Shown here piece by piece: positions 16,685-23,799 of a stretch of DNA of 64,000 nucleotides (position 1 is its first letter; each line of letters begins with the position of its first letter). The notes below the pieces were generated by a model. It had not been told where the DNA came from. It did no database searches and saw only the letters and a list, made by a program, of their open reading frames with translations. Origin of the DNA: Moorena producens 3L (GTDB taxonomy: Bacteria; Cyanobacteriota; Cyanobacteriia; Cyanobacteriales; Coleofasciculaceae); contig NZ_GL890815.1 in the NCBI RefSeq assembly GCF_000211815.1, positions 1 to 64,000 on the forward strand, given 5' to 3'. Position numbers and translations under genes: made by a program.

Positions 16685-16803
16685 TTCGCGCCCTGACCCG
16701 GAAAGCTTTCATACTCGCCAAATGGTAAGGCACTTGATTCTGTTCAAGTATATACGGGTTCAAATCCCGTGTGTGAAACAATGGCTTTCTGAACTTGCGC
16801 GGA
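16685..16803 (+). ncRNA. Y-RNA-like RNA 5 with tRNA-Gln-like cloverleaf
   Basis: Tandem duplicate of RNA 3. Basal helix TTCGCGC/GCGCGGA, same internal loop and upper helix. The cloverleaf has D arm TCGCCAAATGGTAAGGCA, as in tRNA-Gln, and an anticodon stem CTTGA/TCAAG closing a loop of only six bases, TTCTGT, with CUG at the Gln position. One base of the usual 7-nt loop is missing, which argues against decoding. Acceptor and T arm match RNA 3. Confidence 0.8.
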
Positions 16804-17018
16804 TTGATTCAATCTTCTATAGCAAAGGAAACAGGGAATAGGGAGTAGAGAGTAGGGAGTAGGGAGTAAGGAGTAGATAAATTCGGTTCAAAATTATGAC
16901 AATTAATTTAGGCTTGCTATAGGAATAATTTAAAATTAATTACAGATATTATTAGTTTATCATTGTTAATTAATTTAGATTATTATTCACGATTAATGAT
17001 TTAAATGAGGTAGTAATA

Positions 17019-17078
17019 GCCACCATTAATTTTATTATTATTGGGATGATAAATTATTTAATTAATGGTGGCATTTTT
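17019..17078 (+). terminator. Long AT-rich hairpin with T-run between the RNA array and rsr
   Basis: Perfect 13-bp inverted repeat GCCACCATTAATT (17019-17031) and AATTAATGGTGGC (17060-17072), 28-nt loop, then ATTTTT. It could end the RNA transcripts or attenuate rsr, whose start is 135 bp downstream. The intervening 17095-17160 is made of short 'aaccttcaacc' repeats. Confidence 0.55.
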
Positions 17079-17212
17079 GTTGGTTTTAGTAAACCAAACA
17101 ACCTTCAACCTTCAACCTTCAACCAAACAACCTTCAACCAACTTTCAACCAAACAATCAAATAACTTATAGATTTGTCCAGAAATTACATAGGAGCATAG
17201 GAGGTTAATCCT

Positions 17213-18646
17213 ATGAAAACTGAAGAGCGTGACCTGCGTTTAGAATTACTAAACAGTTTATTAACTACACCCCATCGTAAGCTGGAGCAAGTGACAGAAT
17301 TGCACCAACTGATGGTAGAACTTGACCCAATTTTTTACGGTCACTTAGCCGTTTGGTACGAAAATCACGGGGATGTCCGGGACCACAAAGAAGTGTTTCT
17401 AGGTCATATGTTGACTAGCAATTTGACCGAACACCGAGATGCTGGCTTTGTAATGCTGCAAAAATTCCCACCCTACCAGGTGGCACGAGTAGTGGATTTT
17501 ATGAAGCAGCAGCGCAATAAGGTGCCTCGTTCGGCTCGGACAGCAGTGCGGCGCTACCTTAAGACACGGGAAAAAACTCCAGCCTTGTTTGACCGAGCAG
17601 CATTGCGGGGTCGAAAGGCGATGAAGCATCTCTATGCTAGTTTACATATTAAGCCTAGCTCTAGAGCAGATGCTGTATTATTTAAGGACAATCCTCCAGA
17701 AGGTTCCTTAGCTTGGATACTGAAGCAGCTAGGGAAAACTGAAACTGCTGCTGAACAGGCGCAATTGATTGTTGAACATAAGATTCCCTATACCATCGCC
17801 ATTGGTGCTGTGCGCTCTGTCACTCCTACGGTGTTGGTAGCACTAATCAATGCTATGACACCCCAAGAGGTAATTAATAATCTCAAATCCCTCCAAGGGC
17901 GGGGTGCGATGGAACACCCACAGGTCAAGGAGTTGATTGAGGCAAAGCTAGAACAGGCACAGACAAGCGATCGCGTTTCTGCATTCAAGGCACAAGTTGC
18001 CGCTGAGGCTGCTCAGTTAGATACTCAAACTCTTGCTAAGTTAAAACAAGTTACCAATGAGCAAGTAAAGCGCAAAGGTACCATTACCAAGCCCACTGCT
18101 CTACTAGTGGACAAGTCCGGTTCAATGGACAAAGCCATTGAAGTTGGTAAGCGGCTGGCAGCCCTAATCTCTGGTATTACTGAAGCTGAGCTGTTTGTCT
18201 ATGCCTTCGATACCATGCCTTACCCAGTTAAGGCTCAAGGAAAAAAGTTGAGTGACTGGGAACGTGCCTTCAGGCACATCAAGGCAGGGGGTGGGACTAG
18301 CATTGGTTGTGCTTTAGAAGTAATGCGTTCTCGGAAGCAGGCGGTTGACCAGATTATCTTGGTTACCGATGAAGGTGAAAACACAGCACCTTACTTTGGT
18401 AAGGTTTACAAGACCTACTCTCGTGAATTGGGATTGATGCCCAATGTGATTATTGTCCGAGTTGGTTACTCCTACGACTGGGTGGAAAGTAAACTCAAGG
18501 AGCAACAGGTGCCAGTAGAAACCTTTACCTTTGCTGGAGATTACTATTCTCTACCAAACCTGGTTCCACTGATGACTCGTCCATCACGGCTAGACTTATT
18601 GATGGAGATTCTGGATACACCGCTACCGGTGCGAAATGATAAGTAG
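17213..18646 (+). CDS. rsr: Ro60 orthologue (TROVE and vWA domains)
   Basis: A 477-aa RNA-binding ring protein of the Ro60/Rsr family. Residues 1-280 are helical repeats of the TROVE domain, which binds Y RNAs and ends of misfolded RNAs. Residues 290-470 are a von Willebrand A domain with a complete MIDAS: DKSGS near residue 299, Thr in GGGTSIG, and Asp in VTDEGEN. In Deinococcus, Rsr with a Y RNA and PNPase degrades structured RNA and helps 23S maturation. The ribosome site is GGAGG, 8-9 nt before ATG. RNAs of Y type flank it on both sides. The stop codon is immediately followed by an IS607-derived element, so the natural C-terminus may have been altered. Confidence 0.92.
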   Translation: MKTEERDLRLELLNSLLTTPHRKLEQVTELHQLMVELDPIFYGHLAVWYENHGDVRDHKEVFLGHMLTSNLTEHRDAGFVMLQKFPPYQVARVVDFMKQQRNKVPRSARTAVRRYLKTREKTPALFDRAALRGRKAMKHLYASLHIKPSSRADAVLFKDNPPEGSLAWILKQLGKTETAAEQAQLIVEHKIPYTIAIGAVRSVTPTVLVALINAMTPQEVINNLKSLQGRGAMEHPQVKELIEAKLEQAQTSDRVSAFKAQVAAEAAQLDTQTLAKLKQVTNEQVKRKGTITKPTALLVDKSGSMDKAIEVGKRLAALISGITEAELFVYAFDTMPYPVKAQGKKLSDWERAFRHIKAGGGTSIGCALEVMRSRKQAVDQIILVTDEGENTAPYFGKVYKTYSRELGLMPNVIIVRVGYSYDWVESKLKEQQVPVETFTFAGDYYSLPNLVPLMTRPSRLDLLMEILDTPLPVRNDK

Positions 18647-18970
18647 TGCAACATTTAACCTGTACAAACCTACTCACAAGCAGATAAGACGATGGTATAG
18701 CAAAGCGTGAAAACTAATGGTTGTTGCCGACAAAGCAATGCCAAAAGCATTGCGCTAATTTTATTAATGGAGGCTCTGCTGCCTACTCTCAAACCGCACT
18801 GTAACTTCACTCAGTCCATTATTTTACGTCGCTTAACTTACGACCAGCTGCCTTCGCTTTTAGTTCTTCGTTGGGCGGTAGTGTTCCGAAGTTAAACAAG
18901 TTACTAACTTAGTTAATTATAAAACAATGGATAATGTTTGACAAGGTTTAGATAGCTATAAGTAGTTGCA
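18647..18970 (-). mobile_element. IS607-derived MITE, no coding capacity
   Basis: A 324-bp deletion derivative. Its left part, TGCAACATTTAACCT and about 90 bp beyond, including TGGTTGTTGCCGACAAAGC, matches the right end of the intact IS607 copies. Its right part, TTTGACAAGGTTTAGAT to GTAGTTGCA, matches their left end. Both genes are gone. It starts on the base after the rsr stop codon. Confidence 0.75.
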
Positions 18971-19095
18971 CCTCTAAGAATTGGACTGACTTGATAACTC
19001 CTGATGAAGCAGTATATCCAGTCACCCAGTCTAATCTTGGGATCAAACTTGGCTTATAAGTTTGGAATCCGCACCTCTATAAATTTCACCGACTT

Positions 19096-19296
19096 GTGTG
19101 CCCTAACAGCCAGAGCTTACATACATAGTACGAGAGGAATAGTACCGTTACTCTAACGTAACGGGCGTGAAGCGAGGAAGGCGCGAAGAACCCGGAATGT
19201 GGGCTTAGAAGTAGCCATCATTTAAAGAGTGTGTAGTAACTCACCGGCGGAGTTCCTTCTAAGTGACGAACGCTTTTGCTCTGGCGACTTGCACAT
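19096..19296 (+). ncRNA. Y-RNA-like RNA 6 carrying 23S sarcin-ricin loop and GTPase-centre sequences
   Basis: Basal helix GTGTGC/GCACAT (19096-19101, 19291-19296, one G-T pair), internal loop CCTAACA and GACTT, then a perfect 8-bp upper helix GCCAGAGC/GCTCTGGC (19109-19116, 19278-19285). The insert has AGTACGAGAGGA (19128-19139), the universal sarcin-ricin loop. It then has a perfect hairpin CCGTTAC/GTAACGG. At 19191-19246 comes a segment reading GGCTTAGAAGTAGCCATCAT and TTTAAAGAGTGTGTAGTAAC, which follows the helix 42-44 region of 23S rRNA where L11 and L10 bind. Together these two parts form the translation-factor binding site of the ribosome. No complete rRNA is present. Confidence 0.75.
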
Positions 19297-19319
19297 TATT
19301 AATACAATCGAGCAGGATC

Positions 19320-20165
19320 ATGGCAAATATCCTCGACCTCATCAATCAAATTGCTGCAAAGGAAACGCAACTGAGTGAAAATCAATTCCTCGCTCCCTGT
19401 GTACGTGGGGGAAGGGTAAGAACTCGTGTTGCTGGAATGATTTATACCTTCTCCCCTAAGCCTCGTAAGTTTGAAGGATGGGGTATTTTTCAGCCAGTCA
19501 GCGATCAAGTCGCAACTGTGATAGAAGAGCCAGATGTGTTTCAACTTGAGGACTATTGGCAACTGCTCCAACCGTTGCGTTTACGACTAGCTTATCAATT
19601 GTCGGGAAAGACCTGGCTAGGGTATCCAGTCAATGAATCCGATGCTCGTCAGCGCTTTGGCACGGTTAAACCTATTGCTGTCCATCTGGTAGAGGGCGGG
19701 GTAGCCTTTGAACAAGTGGTAGCTCGTGGGGATGGTAAGGCTTGGTGGTTTCAGCAGCTTGACCGTAAGGGAGATCCTTTACTAGCAGAACAACTCACAG
19801 AGCAGTTAAAGCAAGTAACACCACCTGAAGAACTGGATTTAAAGGGGGTGACCCCAGAAATGAGAATAGTTTATGACTTGGTAAGACAACAGACTAAAGA
19901 GTTTAAAGATAAAAGGCAGCATCAACGGGATCACAAACGGCTGGAGCAAGCTTTGGAAATGGGTGGGGGAGCACTGCAACAGTTCCATGACCGGGGAGAA
20001 TTCTGGCAGGTGCGCTGGAGCACTGCTGACGGTAAACACCATATATCAGCGATATCTAAACAGGATCTAACTGTAATCAGTTCCGGGATTTGTCTAAGTG
20101 GACGCGATCGCGATTTTGATTTACAGTCCTTGGTTGGGGTGATTGAGGCACGATATTGGGATTAG
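19320..20165 (+). CDS. Conserved hypothetical in the Ro60 locus
   Basis: A 281-aa soluble protein. The start is ATG at 19320 (MANILDLINQ), preceded by GAGCAGGA; an earlier in-frame GTG at 19263 lies inside RNA 6 and is less likely. I recognise no family. Visible are an N-terminal block with FLAPCVRGGRVRTRVAG and FEGWGIFQPV, a charged helical linker (residues 185-215), and a C-terminal block GEFWQVRWSTADGKHHISA to SGICLSGRDRDFD. It ends 1 bp before the ThiF-like gene, so the two form an operon. Given an E1-like and a possible Ubl partner, an E2-like or target-adaptor role is thinkable, but nothing in the sequence proves it. Confidence 0.75.
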   Translation: MANILDLINQIAAKETQLSENQFLAPCVRGGRVRTRVAGMIYTFSPKPRKFEGWGIFQPVSDQVATVIEEPDVFQLEDYWQLLQPLRLRLAYQLSGKTWLGYPVNESDARQRFGTVKPIAVHLVEGGVAFEQVVARGDGKAWWFQQLDRKGDPLLAEQLTEQLKQVTPPEELDLKGVTPEMRIVYDLVRQQTKEFKDKRQHQRDHKRLEQALEMGGGALQQFHDRGEFWQVRWSTADGKHHISAISKQDLTVISSGICLSGRDRDFDLQSLVGVIEARYWD

Positions 20166-20166
20166 G

Positions 20167-20811
20167 ATGATGTCAATTTTTTACCACGAACAACTCTACC
20201 GTACCTCCCAAGTCATGGCCCAGTTACGTGACTACCCCGTGACCGTGTGTGGTGCCGGAGCACTTGGAGCTAATATTACCGAAAATTTGGCTCGTTCAGG
20301 CTTTGGAAAGCTCAAGGTTATTGATTGCGATCGCATTGAAGAGCGCAATCTTTCTACCCAACCCTACTACCGCTCTGATATTGGTGCCCATAAAGCCAAA
20401 ATCCTGGCTCATTCCCTCTACCAAGCGGTTGGGGTAAAATTGGAGGCTAAGGTCAAGGAATTAACCACAGCTAATACCAAACAATTACTGACTAATTCTA
20501 CTTTAGTCATTGACACCTTTGATAACAGTGTCGCTCGTCAAGCCGTAAAAGATTACTGTGATAGTTCCCAAACTCCTTGTCTTCATGTTGGGTTAGCAGA
20601 AGACTACAGTGAGATAATTTGGACTGAAAATTATCGAGTCCCTTCCCCAGTTAATGATGATGTTTGTGATTATCCATTAGCTCGGAATTTAGTGCTGATG
20701 ACTACAGCAGTTGCTACTGAAGTCATCATTGAATTTATTAACACAACCAAAAAACTCGACTTCACCTTCACCTTGAGAGATTTAAGTATCAAGCCCATAG
20801 ATCGCAGCTAA
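20167..20811 (+). CDS. ThiF/MoeB/E1-like adenylating enzyme
   Basis: A 214-aa Rossmann protein of the E1 superfamily, which adenylates the C-terminal Gly of ubiquitin-like or sulfur-carrier proteins. The nucleotide motif VCGAGALGANITENLARSG, the acidic DCDRIEERNLSTQ and DIGAHKAK are all conserved. A possible catalytic Cys is in DDVCDYPLARN. The structural CxxC zinc pairs of MoeB are absent, so it is a short form. Two ATG codons (20167, 20170) are possible starts; a longer frame from TTG 20143 overlaps the previous gene. The partner could be the 66-aa protein at 15550. Confidence 0.88.
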   Translation: MMSIFYHEQLYRTSQVMAQLRDYPVTVCGAGALGANITENLARSGFGKLKVIDCDRIEERNLSTQPYYRSDIGAHKAKILAHSLYQAVGVKLEAKVKELTTANTKQLLTNSTLVIDTFDNSVARQAVKDYCDSSQTPCLHVGLAEDYSEIIWTENYRVPSPVNDDVCDYPLARNLVLMTTAVATEVIIEFINTTKKLDFTFTLRDLSIKPIDRS

Positions 20812-20841
20812 TTGGGTGATGGACTTTCGTCTTAGGGAATC

Positions 20842-20898
20842 GGGAGTCGGGAGTAGGGAGTAGGGAGTAGGGAGTAGGGAGTAGGGAGTAGGGAGTAG
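20842..20898. repeat. Heptamer microsatellite (gggagta)n
   Basis: About eight copies of GGGAGTA/GGGAGTC after the ThiF gene, followed by 'ttttgcct' repeats to about 20945. The same heptamer recurs at 16845-16875, 26095-26117, 49598-49617, 50802-50822 and 63612-63650 and, as complement, at 41334-41375. Confidence 0.9.
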
Positions 20899-20973
20899 CG
20901 TTGCATCGCTATTCCCTTTTGCCTTTTGCCTCTTGCCTTTTGCCTTAAGTCCCTCAAACGTTGCTAATAGTTG

Positions 20974-22533
20974 CTATATCTCTATTAATTCTTTATCCAT
21001 CAACTTAGGATTAGTATCAACTAACTGTCTTCCAATTTCATCTCGGACAATTTGACGATATTCGAGAAAGTGTTCGTTGTGAGCGCATAGAGTAAGGTAA
21101 TGTTCCCACACAGCTGGATTGTGCCTGAAAATACCAAATAAATGATGCCAGAATTTCCAGCGAGTACTGCGCTTAAACCCTTGACGCCAAATTACAGTCG
21201 CCAAAGCTTTCAAATCTACCAACTCTGGCATTTTGAATGGGGCTTTGCATTTAGGGGGGCCAAGCTTTAAGAAACATTTATAGGCACGGTCTATATAGCG
21301 TTCAGGTTCGTATAGCTTCCAGAATGCTTCGATATATTCTTGACTAATCTCTTCAATGGGACGAGTAGGAACAAAGTTCATTAAGGTGGTTTGATTGATA
21401 TCTTTTTTAGTGTTATCTCGCAAACGCCCTTCTTTTTCTAAACGATTCCACAGAGCAGTATTGGGTAACGCTTGTAACATGCCAAACATGGCTGTAGGGA
21501 TAGCAGCCTGTTCAACAAAACTAATAATCCGGGAACCTGCTCCTTGTTTCTCTCCATCAAAACCAATAATAAACCCTGCCATTGGTCGCAATCCCGCACG
21601 AATTATTTTATCTACATCATCCGTTAGAGAGCTGCGAGTATTTTGGAATTTTTTGGTTAGTTTAAGGCTTTCTTCGTCCGGTGTTTCAATTCCTAAAAAT
21701 ACAGCATCAAAGTTAGACTCCACCATCAATTCCATCAATTCTGAATCCGCAGCTAGGTCTACAGATGCCTCAGTATTAAATCGAAAGGGATACTGATGCT
21801 CCTTCTGCCATACTTTTAGCTCTTTCAGAAGTAGCTTAACGTTACGCTTATTCCCAATAAAATTGTCATCCACCATAAAGATACCACGCCGCCAGCCTAA
21901 TTCATACAGATAATCCAATTCCTTGAGAAGCTGGGCTGGTTCCTTTGTTCTCGATTTGCGGCCATAGAGAATAATGATGTCGCAGAATTCGCACTGAAAA
22001 GGACATCCCCGCGAAAACTGCACTGACATTGAATCATAGGCATCAAGCTCTAACAAATCATAGCGGGGAATTGGGGTTTGAGTGACATCGGGTTTCTCTG
22101 TAGTGCGAAACGTTCCACTAGTTTCCCCTCGCTGTAAAGCTTCTACAAACATCGGTAGGGTGATTTCTCCTTCATCTAGGATGAGAAAATCCACCCCTGC
22201 CTTCTTTCCTTCGTCTGGTAAAGAGGTAGGATAAGGTCCCCCAAATGCCACTAATTTACCACGTCGTTTGGCTTCTTTAATTTGGTTTAGGGCATCGGTT
22301 TTTTGGACAATCATTGCTGAGATTATCACCAGATCTGCCCATTCAAATTCTGCTTCGGTTACGTCTCGGATATTGCGGTCAACAAGTTTAAATTCCCAGT
22401 CTTGAGGTAATAATGCAGCAACAGTAATTAGACCTAAGGGTGGCAATAAAACTTTGCGATTAACTAATTCAAGGATTTTGTCATAAGACCAAAACGTTTT
22501 CGGAAATAAGGGATACAGTAATAAAACTCGCAT
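20974..22533 (-). CDS. B12-binding-domain radical SAM protein
   Basis: A 519-aa enzyme with an N-terminal cobalamin-binding fold (residues 1-150, including LVDRNIRDVTEAEFEWADLV and FGGPYPTSLPDEG), a radical SAM core with the 4Fe-4S motif C-x3-C-x2-C in RGCPFQCEFCDI (about residue 180), and a C-terminal DUF4070-type region. Members methylate unactivated carbons or make ring contractions; hopanoid C2-methylase HpnP belongs to this class, but I cannot assign the substrate. It is transcribed alone and convergent with the Ro60 locus. Confidence 0.9.
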   Translation of the reverse strand: MRVLLLYPLFPKTFWSYDKILELVNRKVLLPPLGLITVAALLPQDWEFKLVDRNIRDVTEAEFEWADLVIISAMIVQKTDALNQIKEAKRRGKLVAFGGPYPTSLPDEGKKAGVDFLILDEGEITLPMFVEALQRGETSGTFRTTEKPDVTQTPIPRYDLLELDAYDSMSVQFSRGCPFQCEFCDIIILYGRKSRTKEPAQLLKELDYLYELGWRRGIFMVDDNFIGNKRNVKLLLKELKVWQKEHQYPFRFNTEASVDLAADSELMELMVESNFDAVFLGIETPDEESLKLTKKFQNTRSSLTDDVDKIIRAGLRPMAGFIIGFDGEKQGAGSRIISFVEQAAIPTAMFGMLQALPNTALWNRLEKEGRLRDNTKKDINQTTLMNFVPTRPIEEISQEYIEAFWKLYEPERYIDRAYKCFLKLGPPKCKAPFKMPELVDLKALATVIWRQGFKRSTRWKFWHHLFGIFRHNPAVWEHYLTLCAHNEHFLEYRQIVRDEIGRQLVDTNPKLMDKELIEI

Positions 22534-23007
22534 TTAGAGAAATCCTCACACACGTGGCCATATAGCCTATAGCGATCTTACATCCTAATTAAGATTGCGA
22601 TCAGCTATCAGTATTGAGCTATCAGTATTCAGCTATTAGCTTATGGGTTAGGTCACAGCGTCGAAGCCTGTGTCACGCTAGAAGCCTGTGCCACGCTACT
22701 TGAGGTGCTTTTGAAGAAAATGACCATGATAGCTGACCACTGACCACTGTTCGCGTAGCGTGCGCGTAGCGCATATGCTTACTGGCTGAAGGGGTGTCCA
22801 GTTCTATTGAGCTCCCAACTTGGCTAAAAAATTATCACTAAACAATGACAGGTAATTATAAACGGATGCCTAGGCTAAGTTCAAGTTAATCAATATAGTC
22901 TAGGGTTTAAATGACGGCTGCAATGATTCTCTACACCCCAAACCCAGTGCCAAGCTGGAGCTCTACACCCTTAGGAGCTAAAAAGGCTGCTTGTTACCCC
23001 CTGAGGT
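22534..23007. other. Repeat-rich intergenic region
   Basis: No gene seen. It contains 'agctatcagtattcagctatta' type repeats (22600-22640), two 'gaagcctgtg' repeats with 'cacgcta', and GTTCGCGTAGCGTGCGCGTA at 22749, a repeat also present at 40060-40140. Confidence 0.7.
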
Positions 23008-23799
23008 TTAATCAGCTACTCTAGTAAGCCTGTCAAGAATTTGCATGATTGACAAATCCCGCAAGAAATCCTCTTTACTCTCGGTTTCAGAGCGGTTCGA
23101 GTCATCGCGGTTCCGGTCATCGCGGTTGATGTATGTGAGAATGCGATCGCATTCTGTGGTGCTAACTATACTACAACCCTGGGTCAGGAAACTATCCACT
23201 GAAGTACGTCTACCCTTATGATTATACAGAATTGACCCATAATTAAACCTTTGACCATTTGGATAGTAAAAAATAGACCCATAATTAAATCTTTTGACAT
23301 TTGGATAGTAAAAAATAGACTCATAATTAAATCTTTTGACATTTGGATAGTAAAAAATAGATCCATAATTAAGCCTATTACCGTTTGGATAATACCAATT
23401 TGATCCCCATTTGGCTGTTTTACCATTTGGCCAGTATAACGAAGACCTCTGATCTTGCCTAGGAAGTTTGCAGGTAACTTGTTTTAAACTTTCAATCATA
23501 CCCAGAAAGCTTTTTGCCTCTTCTGTCATACTGGCTAGTTTGGCCATGACGGTCAGGTCGAAGCAATCTTGAGAAGAAGTTTGTAGTGACTCAATACTTG
23601 ATGAACGTGGGTTACTATTTCCACAGTATTTATATTCTAGGGTAGCTAGATTATCGCTATCTAAGTTTTCGCTAATCGCCAAGCGACGCACAGCACGAAT
23701 CTGGCCACATCGATTCGATTCAGCAGATACGTTATCGGTCCCTAAGCCAATAGTACATAGGGTCACGAGTGATAATAACACTCGAATCGGATATTTCAT
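23008..23799 (-). CDS. Secreted protein with identical 14-residue YYPN repeats
   Basis: A 263-aa exported protein. The start is ATG at 23799 (MKYPIRVLL) after GAGGAAG; a TTG three codons upstream is less likely. A signal peptide (to about residue 26, VSAES) is followed by a Cys-containing helical region and, at about 120-215, seven tandem 14-residue units of the type YYPNVKRFNYGSIF, of which the central three are almost identical. The pattern resembles MORN-like or other beta-hairpin repeats rich in Tyr and Asn. The tail is charged (DRNRDDSNRSETESKED). Function unknown; surface binding is plausible. Confidence 0.8.
   Translation of the reverse strand: MKYPIRVLLSLVTLCTIGLGTDNVSAESNRCGQIRAVRRLAISENLDSDNLATLEYKYCGNSNPRSSSIESLQTSSQDCFDLTVMAKLASMTEEAKSFLGMIESLKQVTCKLPRQDQRSSLYWPNGKTAKWGSNWYYPNGNRLNYGSIFYYPNVKRFNYESIFYYPNVKRFNYGSIFYYPNGQRFNYGSILYNHKGRRTSVDSFLTQGCSIVSTTECDRILTYINRDDRNRDDSNRSETESKEDFLRDLSIMQILDRLTRVAD

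Larger units (their letters stand above)
15976..16806 (+). repeat. Tandem duplication of the RNA-gene block
   Basis: Block A (about 15976-16350) and block B (about 16440-16806) contain, in the same order, the 3' end of RNA 1, a permuted tRNA-Arg-like RNA, a similar AT-rich spacer and a tRNA-Gln-like RNA. The spacers remain recognisably alike (for example CTGAGTCACCTTCGCGCCC in both), so the duplication is not ancient or is under selection. Confidence 0.8.

Noticed and set aside
15841..19246. Remnants of a real rRNA operon
   Set aside because: Only short, universally conserved 23S pieces occur, in a different order from rRNA, and each is enclosed by a non-ribosomal helix.
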